Source: HGM12587 sp045128635 (lineage in GTDB: Bacteria > Bacillota > Clostridia > Lachnospirales > Lachnospiraceae). Taken from it: a DNA stretch of 45,441 nucleotides. The position numbers and the translations under genes are program-made. Positions 34,432 through 42,101 of the stretch are shown in pieces (position 1 is the stretch's first letter; each line of letters starts with the position of its first letter). The stretch spans positions 1 to 45,441 of the forward strand of contig JBGVRS010000064.1 in NCBI GenBank assembly GCA_045128635.1. Direction: 5' to 3'. Below the pieces are notes generated by a model. The model was given only the letters and a program-made list of their open reading frames with translations. It did not search any database and had not been told where the DNA came from.

Positions 34432-34638
34432 TTATTTTCTCATTTCTAAGGTGTATTCACCGGCATTTTCAGTAATTGTAACTTTGTAGCCAGCTTTTTC
34501 TGCAAAGCGAGTTACATTTTCTTTGGATGCGTGGTTATCTACCATCATAACATAAGCTGCTTCTTTTGTCTTCATTGCTTTCTGAATCATGATGACTGGT
34601 TCCGGACAGGAAAGTCCTCTTGCGTCTAATGTTGTCAT
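34432..34638 (-). CDS. yedF: TusA-type sulfur/selenium carrier, short form of YedF
   Basis: A 68-residue TusA-fold protein with the active-site motif LSCPEPVIMIQKAM; Cys11 of CPEP is the expected persulfide or selenopersulfide site. The usual selenium-linked YedF is about 200 residues, TusA fused to a second domain. Here only the TusA part is encoded, and the DUF3343 gene follows as a separate frame. It lies 1 base from both neighbours. Confidence 0.9.
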   Translation of the reverse strand: MTTLDARGLSCPEPVIMIQKAMKTKEAAYVMMVDNHASKENVTRFAEKAGYKVTITENAGEYTLEMRK

Positions 34639-34639
34639 A

Positions 34640-35725
34640 TTAGTTGTCCTTTCTGAATGTGTTCATTGCACCGATTGCTGCAACAACGATGATACCGATG
34701 ATAACTGCGATTTTACCGTTTGCTGTTGGGCCGGCACCGGAGGATGCAAGACCGAAGTTGTGTGCAAATGCAGCACCAACCATAAGCCCAAGTACTGTCA
34801 CAGCACTGTCTGTGTTTCCTTCACCTGCAAGTACCAGCTGACGAAGTGGACATCCGCCTAAGAGTGTACATGCAAAACCAGCAAGTAACATACCGAGTGC
34901 ATTCCAAAGACCGTCAACATGTGCTACCGGCTGTTCTGCCATAGATAATGTGAAGAATGCAGCATCGCCAGTAGCTGTTAAAATTAAGTTTACGATAAGA
35001 GCAGCAACAAATACTGCAACAAATCCGGATAATAATTTCATATCTTTGAAAAGTACGAAATCACGGATACCGCCAACCATACAAAGTCTTGTTTTCTGTG
35101 CCATTGCACCAACGATAAGACCAGCGATCAAACTGATGATAATTGGAGCATGAAGTGCACCAGGACCTTTTCCTTCCGGTGAGAAGAGAATAAATGCCGG
35201 AGCAGCAACTAACAATACAAGGAATGCCACCTGCATTGCAGGGAAAAAAAATCCTTCACATTTAGACATTGTATAAGTACGTTTCAGTGAATATCCTCTG
35301 TTTAAGAAGAAGATACCAACGAGGATACCTGCAATGAATCCTACAAGACCAAATACAGCGTTTAAATCACCGCCTGCAAGTCGAAGGACCATACGGAATG
35401 GACAGCCTAAGAACATTAAACATCCGATCATTGCAAAAAATCCTAAGATGAAACGTGTCAGTGGAGCGGAACCGCCTTTTGGACGAAATTCTTTGCTCAT
35501 GAGGGCTACAACAAAGCTTCCGATAACAAGTCCGATGATTTCAGGACGGATGTACTGTACGGCTTCTGCTCTGTGAAGACCGAGGGCACCTGCTGTATCA
35601 CGGATGAAACATGCGATACAAAAGCCCATGTTTTTTGGGTTGCCAAAGAGAACTAAAGCAGCCCCTAAGATACCTGTTACCAGACCGGCGATCAGGATAT
35701 TTCTTACTTCTTTTTTCTGATTCAT
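34640..35725 (-). CDS. yedE: YedE-type selenium-linked membrane transporter
   Basis: A 361-residue YeeE/YedE membrane protein with about 9-10 hydrophobic spans. It carries the paired family motifs LGCPFRMVLRLAGGD and GGCPLRQLVLAGEGN, whose cysteines are thought to relay thiosulfate-like or selenium species, and a conserved GFCIACFIRDTAGALGLH near the N-terminus. It is the first gene of the yedE-yedF-DUF3343-selD operon. Selenium transport is inferred from its genomic company. Confidence 0.93.
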   Translation of the reverse strand: MNQKKEVRNILIAGLVTGILGAALVLFGNPKNMGFCIACFIRDTAGALGLHRAEAVQYIRPEIIGLVIGSFVVALMSKEFRPKGGSAPLTRFILGFFAMIGCLMFLGCPFRMVLRLAGGDLNAVFGLVGFIAGILVGIFFLNRGYSLKRTYTMSKCEGFFFPAMQVAFLVLLVAAPAFILFSPEGKGPGALHAPIIISLIAGLIVGAMAQKTRLCMVGGIRDFVLFKDMKLLSGFVAVFVAALIVNLILTATGDAAFFTLSMAEQPVAHVDGLWNALGMLLAGFACTLLGGCPLRQLVLAGEGNTDSAVTVLGLMVGAAFAHNFGLASSGAGPTANGKIAVIIGIIVVAAIGAMNTFRKDN

Positions 35726-35758
35726 AATAAATCCCTTTCTCTAACTGTAATCGATAAA

Positions 35759-35788
35759 AGTATACCATTGCCTGACAGGATTATCCAA
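35759..35788 (-). promoter_or_regulatory. Promoter of the yedE-yedF-DUF3343-selD operon
   Basis: On the minus strand, TTGGAT and TATACT are 18 bases apart. The -35 lies inside the inverted-repeat region 35781-35804. Confidence 0.55.
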
Positions 35789-35804
35789 TTTGAATTATTG
35801 ATAA
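35781..35804. promoter_or_regulatory. Candidate LysR-type operator between yedE and the desulfurase
   Basis: TTATC and GATAA are inverted at the ends of this 24-base stretch, and inside it CAAT-N7-ATTG forms a second inverted pair. It lies between divergent operons, one of which encodes a LysR regulator, and overlaps the yedE -35. Confidence 0.4.
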
Positions 35805-35818
35805 CTTTGATGAATTTA

Positions 35819-35846
35819 TTGAAAAAATAAATGAATGTGATAAAAT
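35819..35846 (+). promoter_or_regulatory. Sigma-A-type promoter of the cysteine desulfurase/LysR operon
   Basis: TTGAAA and TAAAAT are separated by 16 bases, about 35 bases before the ATG. Confidence 0.6.
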
Positions 35847-35881
35847 AGAGGAAGGATTTGATATACAGAAGGTAACAGAAG

Positions 35882-37045
35882 ATGAAAAAAATATATTTAG
35901 ACCAGGCAAGTACCACCTATCCAAAACCGGAATGTGTGGCGAAGGCGGTGTACGAATACATGACAGGCAATGGAAGTAACATTAACCGTGGATGCTATGA
36001 AAACGCTTATGACACAGAAGAAGTGGTTCTGGAAACGAGAGAACTTCTCTGTGAATTGTTTGATGGACCGGATTGTAAAAATGTGGTGTTTACAAAAAAT
36101 GTGACAGAGAGTCTCAATGTTGTTCTAAAAGGCTTCTTAAAGCCGGGAGACCATGTGCTGGTCTCTTCCATGGAGCACAATGCAGTGATGCGTCCAATCA
36201 GACAGTTAGAAAAAAACGGTGTGGAGTTTGACCGTGTCCCATGTTCAGAGCAAGGGGAACTTAAATTACAGTCTATGGAAGCGCTTTTAAGACAAAATAC
36301 AAAGGCAGTGGTGATGATGCATGCCAGCAATGTGTGCGGTACAATTCTTCCATTAAAAGAAGTTGGAGCATTTTGTAAGACTCATGGACTAAAATTTATT
36401 GCAGACTGTGCACAGACCGCAGGAACAATGCCGATTTCCATGAAAGAAATGAATATCGATATCTTATGCTTTACCGGACATAAAGGATTATACGGACCGC
36501 AGGGGATTGGCGGATTTATTTTACAGGAAGAAATGATCAGTGCAATGACTCCGTTATTATCCGGTGGAACAGGAAGTATTAGTCATACAGAAGAAATTCC
36601 TGAGTTTATGCCGGATCGCTTCGAACCGGGAACCATGAATCTTCCAGGAATTTTTGGTCTGAATTCAGCACTTGGGTGGATAAATGAAGTAGGAATAGAA
36701 AACATTTATAATAAGGAAAGAATATTAACGAGATTATTCTTGGAAGAAATTGGGAAATTGGACCCTAAAGGAGAAAAAATCAAACTGGTCGGGAAAAAGA
36801 CAGAAGAAGGGCGAACAGCGGTGGTATCCATTCAGACTCCTGGAAGAGATGTCTCAGAGGTGGCATATCTTCTGGATAAAAATTATGGAATCATGACTCG
36901 TGTGGGACTTCACTGTGCACCAAGTGCTCATCAAACGCTTGGAACCTATCCAACAGGAACGGTCAGATTTTCTTTTGGGTATTTTAACACAGAAGAGGAA
37001 GTGCTTTTTGCAGTAAAGGCATTGGAGGAAATTTTATGGAATTGA
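35882..37045 (+). CDS. NifS-like cysteine desulfurase of the selenium cluster (EF2568 type)
   Basis: A PLP class V aminotransferase of 387 residues. The PLP lysine is Lys201 (TGHKGLYGPQ), the PLP-ring partner His is in SMEHNAV, and the catalytic Cys345 is in GLHCAPSAH. It belongs to the subfamily named after Enterococcus EF2568, found with selD and yqeB. It probably frees selenium or sulfur from selenocysteine/cysteine for SelD or for Mo-centre sulfuration (inference). It is divergent from yedE and overlaps the LysR gene by 10 bases. Confidence 0.92.
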   Translation: MKKIYLDQASTTYPKPECVAKAVYEYMTGNGSNINRGCYENAYDTEEVVLETRELLCELFDGPDCKNVVFTKNVTESLNVVLKGFLKPGDHVLVSSMEHNAVMRPIRQLEKNGVEFDRVPCSEQGELKLQSMEALLRQNTKAVVMMHASNVCGTILPLKEVGAFCKTHGLKFIADCAQTAGTMPISMKEMNIDILCFTGHKGLYGPQGIGGFILQEEMISAMTPLLSGGTGSISHTEEIPEFMPDRFEPGTMNLPGIFGLNSALGWINEVGIENIYNKERILTRLFLEEIGKLDPKGEKIKLVGKKTEEGRTAVVSIQTPGRDVSEVAYLLDKNYGIMTRVGLHCAPSAHQTLGTYPTGTVRFSFGYFNTEEEVLFAVKALEEILWN

Positions 37046-37929
37046 AACAGTTAGAGTCTTATGTGGCAGTCGTAGTGTACAAAAGTTTTACTGAGGCTGC
37101 AAAACAGTTATACATTTCTCAGCCGACCATCAGTACCCATATTCAGGCGCTGGAAAAGGAACTGGAGTCGAAGCTGATCATCCGTACAACCAAAAGTATT
37201 GAGTTAACACCAAGAGGAATGGAACTTTACGAATGTGCAGTGAAAATGCTGGATCTTCGGGATACGCTGTTATATAAATGGAAAAGTTCTGATGAGAAAA
37301 TTGTTCGTCTGGGAGTGTCTACCATTCCTTCGGCCTACATTTTACCGGAATTTTTGCCGGAATTTTGCAGACAGTATCCGGAAATATTTTTTCATTCAAT
37401 CCAAAGCGATAGTAAAGAAATCATTGAAGGTGTGCAGGAAGATCGTATGGATGTGGGACTTGTGGGAATGGAGTCTGAGGATGAACGTCTTGAATGCATC
37501 CCATTTTATGAAGATGAGCTGGTGGCGATTACCCCGGTGACAGAACATTTTCTGGCACTGAGGAAAAAAGAATCTCCAATGTCAGAACTTTTAAAAGAAC
37601 CGATTATCCTACGGGAAAAGGGCAGCGGAACGAAAAAAGCAGCGGATGTGTTTCTTGAAAAAGAAGGAATTTCCAAAGACAGCCTGAACGTGGTTGCTTA
37701 CATGAACGACCCGGAAGCAATCAAAAATTCTGTGGCGGCAGGACTTGGAATTTCCATCGTGTCAAAAAAAGCTGCCGAAAACATGATTTTAGAAAAAAGA
37801 TTGTTATCTTTTGAATTTTCCCAATATACAAATGGTAGAAAATTTTATATAATATACAAGAAAGATTATGTATTAAAACCATTTATAAGTACATTTATTA
37901 ATTATATTCTTAATTATTATAAGAATTAA
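37036..37929 (+). CDS. LysR-family regulator linked to selenium metabolism
   Basis: A 297-residue LysR regulator with an N-terminal winged helix (SFTEAAKQLYISQPTISTHI at about 16-35) and a PBP2-like effector domain from about 90 (VRLGVSTIPSAYILPEF, REKGSGTK). LysR proteins of this type repeatedly accompany yedE/yedF/selD. It overlaps the desulfurase end, so the two are coupled. The likely targets are its own operon and yedE through the intergenic inverted repeat. No clear T-tract terminator follows. Confidence 0.93.
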   Translation: MELKQLESYVAVVVYKSFTEAAKQLYISQPTISTHIQALEKELESKLIIRTTKSIELTPRGMELYECAVKMLDLRDTLLYKWKSSDEKIVRLGVSTIPSAYILPEFLPEFCRQYPEIFFHSIQSDSKEIIEGVQEDRMDVGLVGMESEDERLECIPFYEDELVAITPVTEHFLALRKKESPMSELLKEPIILREKGSGTKKAADVFLEKEGISKDSLNVVAYMNDPEAIKNSVAAGLGISIVSKKAAENMILEKRLLSFEFSQYTNGRKFYIIYKKDYVLKPFISTFINYILNYYKN

Positions 37930-37941
37930 TTAATTATGAAT

Positions 37942-37973
37942 CGGTTGACTTTCCAACCGGAAATTATTATCAT
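37942..37973 (+). promoter_or_regulatory. Promoter of the IMP dehydrogenase gene with a palindrome across the -35
   Basis: TTGACT (37945-37950) and TATCAT (37968-37973) are separated by 17 bases. CGGTTG-N6-CAACCG (37942-37959) is an exact inverted repeat covering the -35, so it may be a repressor site. It could also form a small hairpin ending the LysR transcript, but no T-tract follows. Confidence 0.55.
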
Positions 37974-38019
37974 GGTCTGAATAAGCAAAAGTGTTTAAGA
38001 GTGAAAGGAGATTTATATC

Positions 38020-39531
38020 ATGGCGTACTATTATAGTGAACCATCCCACACATTTAGTGAATATCTGTTAGTTCCTGGTTATTCCAGCAGTGAATGCATT
38101 CCAGCGAACGTTAGTTTGAAAACTCCGTTAGTAAAATTCAGAAAAGGTCAGGAAGAACCTGCTTTATCTTTAAATATTCCAATGGTATCCGCAGTTATGC
38201 AGTCTGTATCTAACGACACAATGGCTGTTGCATTAGCAAGAGAAGGTGGCGTTTCCTTTATTTATGGATCCCAGACAATTGAAGCTCAGGCTGAAATGGT
38301 AAGAAAGGTAAAAGCTTACAAAGCAGGATTTGTAGTAAGTGATTCAAACCTTGTACCTGAAAATACATTAGCAGAAGTTCTTGCTTTAAAAGAAAAAACA
38401 GGACATTCTACAATGGCTGTTACAGAAGATGGAACAGCAAAGGGTAAATTATTAGGTATTGTGACAAGCAGAGATTACCGTGTTTCCCGTATGTCTATGG
38501 ATACAAAAGTTGCTGATTTTATGACACCATTTGACAAGCTCATCACAGCAAAAGTTGGTATGACATTAAAAGAATGCAACAACATTATCTGGGACAACAA
38601 ATTAAATTCTCTTCCAGTAATTGATGAAAACAATTGCTTAGATTCTATCGTTTTCAGAAAAGATTACGAATCTAAAAAAGCAAACCAGAACGAACTTCTT
38701 GATGAAAAGAAGAGATACGTTGTTGGTGCTGGTATCAATACAAGAGACTTTGCAGAACGTGTACCTGCACTCGTAGAAGCTGGTGTAGACATTTTATGTA
38801 TCGACTCCAGTGAAGGTTACAGCGAATGGCAGAAAATCACAATCGCATGGATCAGAGAACATTACGGCGACACAGTAAAAGTTGGTGCCGGAAACGTTGT
38901 TGATGGTGAAGGCTTCAGATTCCTTGCAGAATGTGGCGCTGACTTCGTTAAAGTTGGTATCGGCGGTGGTTCTATCTGCATTACTCGTGAAACAAAGGGT
39001 ATCGGACGCGGACAGGCAACAGCTACAATCGAAGTTGCAAAAGCAAGAGATGAATACTATAAAGAAACAGGCATTTATGTACCTATCTGCAGTGATGGTG
39101 GTATCGTTCATGATTATCACATGACACTCGCTCTTGCAATGGGTAGTGATTTCATCATGCTCGGAAGATATTTCTCACGTTTTGATGAATCACCAACAAA
39201 TAAAGTTATGATCAACGGTCAGTATATGAAAGAATACTGGGGCGAAGGTTCTGCACGTGCTAGAAACTGGCAGCGTTATGACCTTGGTGGAGATAAGAAA
39301 TTAAGCTTCGAAGAAGGTGTAGATTCTTATGTACCATATGCAGGTTCTTTAAAAGACAACGTTGGTTTATCATTAGCAAAAGTAAAATCTACAATGTGTA
39401 ACTGTGGAGCGCTTACAATTCCTGAATTACAGGAAAAAGCAAAGATCACATTAGTATCTTCCGTAAGTATCGTAGAAGGCGGTGCTCACGACGTAGTATT
39501 AAAAGATTCTACAGCATCACGTAATCAGTAA
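38020..39531 (+). CDS. guaB: IMP dehydrogenase, atypical subtype
   Basis: IMPDH oxidises IMP to XMP, the committed step to guanine nucleotides. The barrel has the catalytic loop GGGSICIT with Cys320, DSSEGYSEWQ and SDGGIVHDYH. Two CBS domains are inserted at about 105-215 (LLGIVTSRDYR, NSLPVIDENN). The part after the catalytic loop is unusual: RETKGIGRGQATA replaces the common IMPDH sequence, and EYWGEGSARARNWQRYDLGG stands where the GSLGAM...DRYFQ region normally is, although Arg-Tyr is kept. AAAGGAG precedes the ATG. CBS domains and length argue against GMP reductase, but some loop residues are GMP-reductase-like. Confidence 0.88.
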   Translation: MAYYYSEPSHTFSEYLLVPGYSSSECIPANVSLKTPLVKFRKGQEEPALSLNIPMVSAVMQSVSNDTMAVALAREGGVSFIYGSQTIEAQAEMVRKVKAYKAGFVVSDSNLVPENTLAEVLALKEKTGHSTMAVTEDGTAKGKLLGIVTSRDYRVSRMSMDTKVADFMTPFDKLITAKVGMTLKECNNIIWDNKLNSLPVIDENNCLDSIVFRKDYESKKANQNELLDEKKRYVVGAGINTRDFAERVPALVEAGVDILCIDSSEGYSEWQKITIAWIREHYGDTVKVGAGNVVDGEGFRFLAECGADFVKVGIGGGSICITRETKGIGRGQATATIEVAKARDEYYKETGIYVPICSDGGIVHDYHMTLALAMGSDFIMLGRYFSRFDESPTNKVMINGQYMKEYWGEGSARARNWQRYDLGGDKKLSFEEGVDSYVPYAGSLKDNVGLSLAKVKSTMCNCGALTIPELQEKAKITLVSSVSIVEGGAHDVVLKDSTASRNQ

Positions 39532-39540
39532 GATAATAAG

Positions 39541-39585
39541 ACGACTCAGGTTTGGAAGTTTTTCCCAAGCCTGGTCGCTTTTTGT
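39541..39585 (+). terminator. Rho-independent terminator after guaB
   Basis: CGACTCAGGTTTGG pairs with CCAAGCCTGGTCG (one bulge, one G-U) around a T-rich loop, followed by CTTTTT. Confidence 0.85.
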
Positions 39586-39613
39586 GTTTAAATAGACTAT
39601 TAAGGAGAAAAAC

Positions 39614-40102
39614 ATGAGAGTAGCAATTATTATGGGTTCTACATCTGACCTTCCAAAGATGGAAGCGGCAGTTGAGATTTTAAAATCCTACGGTGTAGCA
39701 GTAGATGTAAGATGTTTATCTGCTCATCGTGCACATGCAGGTCTTTCTGCATTTATTGAAGAAGCAAATAACAATGGTACAGAAGTATTTATTACAGCAG
39801 CCGGTATGGCAGCAGCGCTTCCTGGTGTTGTGGCTTCTCAGACAGTTACACCAGTGATCGGTGTGCCTTTATCAGGTTCAGTGCTTGATGGAATGGATGC
39901 ATTAATGTCAATCGTGCAGATGCCGCCAGGAATTCCTGTAGCAACAGTGGCAATTAACGGTGGAAAAAATGCAGCATATCTTGCATTACAGATCATTGCA
40001 GTAAAACATCCTGAAATTAGAGAAAAACTTCTTGCTCACAGAGTAGAAATGGAAGAAGCTGCAATGAAAGCAAACAAAGAGGTTATTGAGCGCTTCGCTT
40101 AA
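39614..40102 (+). CDS. purE: N5-carboxyaminoimidazole ribonucleotide mutase
   Basis: PurE isomerises N5-CAIR to CAIR in purine synthesis. Seen: IIMGSTSDLPKM at about 5-16 (the Ser-x-Ser-Asp phosphate site), CLSAHRAH with the catalytic His, and AAGMAAALPGVVASQT. Class I versus class II cannot be settled without PurK. AAGGAG precedes the ATG. It lies 12 bases before the PurF-like gene. Confidence 0.96.
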   Translation: MRVAIIMGSTSDLPKMEAAVEILKSYGVAVDVRCLSAHRAHAGLSAFIEEANNNGTEVFITAAGMAAALPGVVASQTVTPVIGVPLSGSVLDGMDALMSIVQMPPGIPVATVAINGGKNAAYLALQIIAVKHPEIREKLLAHRVEMEEAAMKANKEVIERFA

Positions 40103-40114
40103 GGAGGACAATAA

Positions 40115-41536
40115 ATGAGTGGATTTTTTGGAGTTGCGTCCAAAGAAGATTGCGTAACAGAATTATTTTATGGTGTAGACTATCATTCCCATCTGGGTAC
40201 AAGACGTGCAGGTATGGCTGTATATAGCGAAGGAAAAGGATTCAGCCGTGCCATTCATAATATTGAAAACACACCATTCCGTACAAAATTTGATAAAGAT
40301 GCCAACGAGATGAAAGGTAATATCGGTATCGGCTGTATCTCTGACTTTGAACCACAGCCACTGCTTATCCAGTCTCATCTTGGAAGTTTTGCCATTGCAA
40401 CAGTTGGTAAGATCAATAATCATGACGAACTTGTAAAAAAAGTATATGAAGAAGGAACATGCCATTTTCAGGAAATGAGTGGCGGTATGATCAATGCGAC
40501 AGAACTGGTTGGAGCACTCATGTGCACAAAACACAGTATTTTGGCAGGTATCCGTTATGTACAGAGCCTTGTAAAAGGTTCCCTGTCCATTATGCTTTTA
40601 ACAAAAGAAGGAATCTATGTTGCCAGAGACCGTCTGGGAAGAACTCCTGTCATGATCGGTAAAAGAGATGGTGCGATGTGTGCAACATTTGAAAGTTTTG
40701 CATACATGAATCTTGATTTTGAAGATTATTATGAATTAGGACCGGCAGAAGTATATTTCTTCAATGCAGAAGGTGGAAAAACTATCGGAGAAGCCGGTGA
40801 TAAGATGAAAATCTGTTCCTTCCTTTGGGTATACTATGGTTATCCAACAGCTACTTATGAAGGCGTGAACGTAGAAGATATGCGTTGCCGCTGTGGTGAG
40901 ATGCTTGCAAAACGTGACGAAGGAAAAGTCTTCCCTGATTGTGCAGCCGGTGTTCCTGATTCTGGTCTTGCCCATGCAATTGGATATTCTAATTATACAA
41001 AGATTCCATATGCAAGACCATTTATCAAATATACACCAACCTGGGCCCGTTCTTTCATGCCTACAAACCAGAAACAGAGAAATCTGGTTGCACGTATGAA
41101 ACTTATCCCAGTGCATAAAATGATTAGAGACAGAAAGCTGCTTCTCATCGATGATTCTATCGTACGTGGGACACAGCTTCGTGAAACAACCGAATTCCTT
41201 TACAGAAATGGTGCAAAGGAAGTACATGTCAGACCGGCATGTCCACCATTGTTATTCGGATGTAAATATTTGAACTTCTCCCGTTCGAAATCTGTAATGG
41301 ATTTGATCACAAGAAGAATCATTGCAGACTTTGAAGGAACAGAAGATGTATCAGAAGAAGTATTACAGCAGTATGCAGATCCTGACCATGAAAAATATAA
41401 AGCAATGGTTGAAGAAATCCGCAGACAGTTGAACTTCACAAGCTTAGAATTCTTAAGACTGGATGATATGATCGAAGCTATTGGAATTGAACCATGTAAG
41501 CTTTGTACATATTGTTGGAATGGAAAAGAGGATTAA
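40115..41536 (+). CDS. purF: PurF-like amidophosphoribosyltransferase with a degenerate glutaminase domain
   Basis: The phosphoribosyltransferase half is well conserved: VPDSGLAHAIGYS at about 280-292 and the PRPP loop LLLIDDSIVRGTQLR at 342-356. Fe-S ligands typical of Bacillus-type PurF appear conserved (Cys234, Cys383, and Cys461/464/467). The glutaminase half is not: the N-terminal nucleophile Cys is Ser2 (MSGFFGV), the usual GHxRYST reads GIGCISD, HNGNL reads TVGKI, and the SDSE Asp is replaced in INATE. AAGGAGG precedes the ATG and the codon is clearly AGT, so this is not a start error. It may be ammonia-dependent or have another role. Confidence 0.9.
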   Translation: MSGFFGVASKEDCVTELFYGVDYHSHLGTRRAGMAVYSEGKGFSRAIHNIENTPFRTKFDKDANEMKGNIGIGCISDFEPQPLLIQSHLGSFAIATVGKINNHDELVKKVYEEGTCHFQEMSGGMINATELVGALMCTKHSILAGIRYVQSLVKGSLSIMLLTKEGIYVARDRLGRTPVMIGKRDGAMCATFESFAYMNLDFEDYYELGPAEVYFFNAEGGKTIGEAGDKMKICSFLWVYYGYPTATYEGVNVEDMRCRCGEMLAKRDEGKVFPDCAAGVPDSGLAHAIGYSNYTKIPYARPFIKYTPTWARSFMPTNQKQRNLVARMKLIPVHKMIRDRKLLLIDDSIVRGTQLRETTEFLYRNGAKEVHVRPACPPLLFGCKYLNFSRSKSVMDLITRRIIADFEGTEDVSEEVLQQYADPDHEKYKAMVEEIRRQLNFTSLEFLRLDDMIEAIGIEPCKLCTYCWNGKED

Positions 41537-42087
41537 TGGAAAGAATGGTTCGTCCCGGACAGTTTTATAAACATTTCAAAGATAAACTCTACCAGATCGT
41601 GACTGTTGCAGAGCATTCTGAAACAGGAGAAAAGATGGTGGTCTATCAGGCTTTGTATGGTGATTTTCGTACCTATGTAAGACCATATGATATGTTTGTC
41701 AGCGAAGTGGATAGAGAAAAATACCCAAACGCCCGACAAAAATACAGATTTGAGCTCATAAAATCGGAAAACTTTGGCAATACTGAAGCTAAACCTGAAA
41801 AAACAGCAGAAGCAGAAAGTAAAGAAGTTATTCCGGCTGAAATAGAGCTGAACCAGGAACTGGCTGGAGTGAATCCGGACCTTCTGGCATTTTTAGAACT
41901 CGATACACTGGCTGAAAAGCTGGAAATGTTACGAGATCTTAGAAAGAGAATAGATGACCGTCTTCTGGACAGCATTGCTGCTTCTCTGGATATTGTGGTG
42001 GATGATGGTCCATTGCCACAAAGATATCAGGAAGTATTAAACTGTCTGGAAACGATGGAACATTTCGAATGTAGTCGCTTCCGGTAG
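41536..42087 (+). CDS. DUF1653 domain protein
   Basis: The start at 41536 overlaps the preceding stop codon (TAATG), giving 183 residues and coupled translation. The N-terminal 60 residues are a DUF1653 domain: VRPGQFYKHFKDKLYQIVTV, MVVYQALYGDF and YVRPYDMFVSEVD. The rest is a Glu-rich linker and a helical C-terminus (AFLELDTLAEKLEMLRDLRK). Function of DUF1653 is not established. It is placed between the PurF-like gene and pyruvate kinase, probably one operon. Confidence 0.85.
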   Translation: MERMVRPGQFYKHFKDKLYQIVTVAEHSETGEKMVVYQALYGDFRTYVRPYDMFVSEVDREKYPNARQKYRFELIKSENFGNTEAKPEKTAEAESKEVIPAEIELNQELAGVNPDLLAFLELDTLAEKLEMLRDLRKRIDDRLLDSIAASLDIVVDDGPLPQRYQEVLNCLETMEHFECSRFR

Positions 42088-42101
42088 GAAGGAGCTTCGA
42101 A

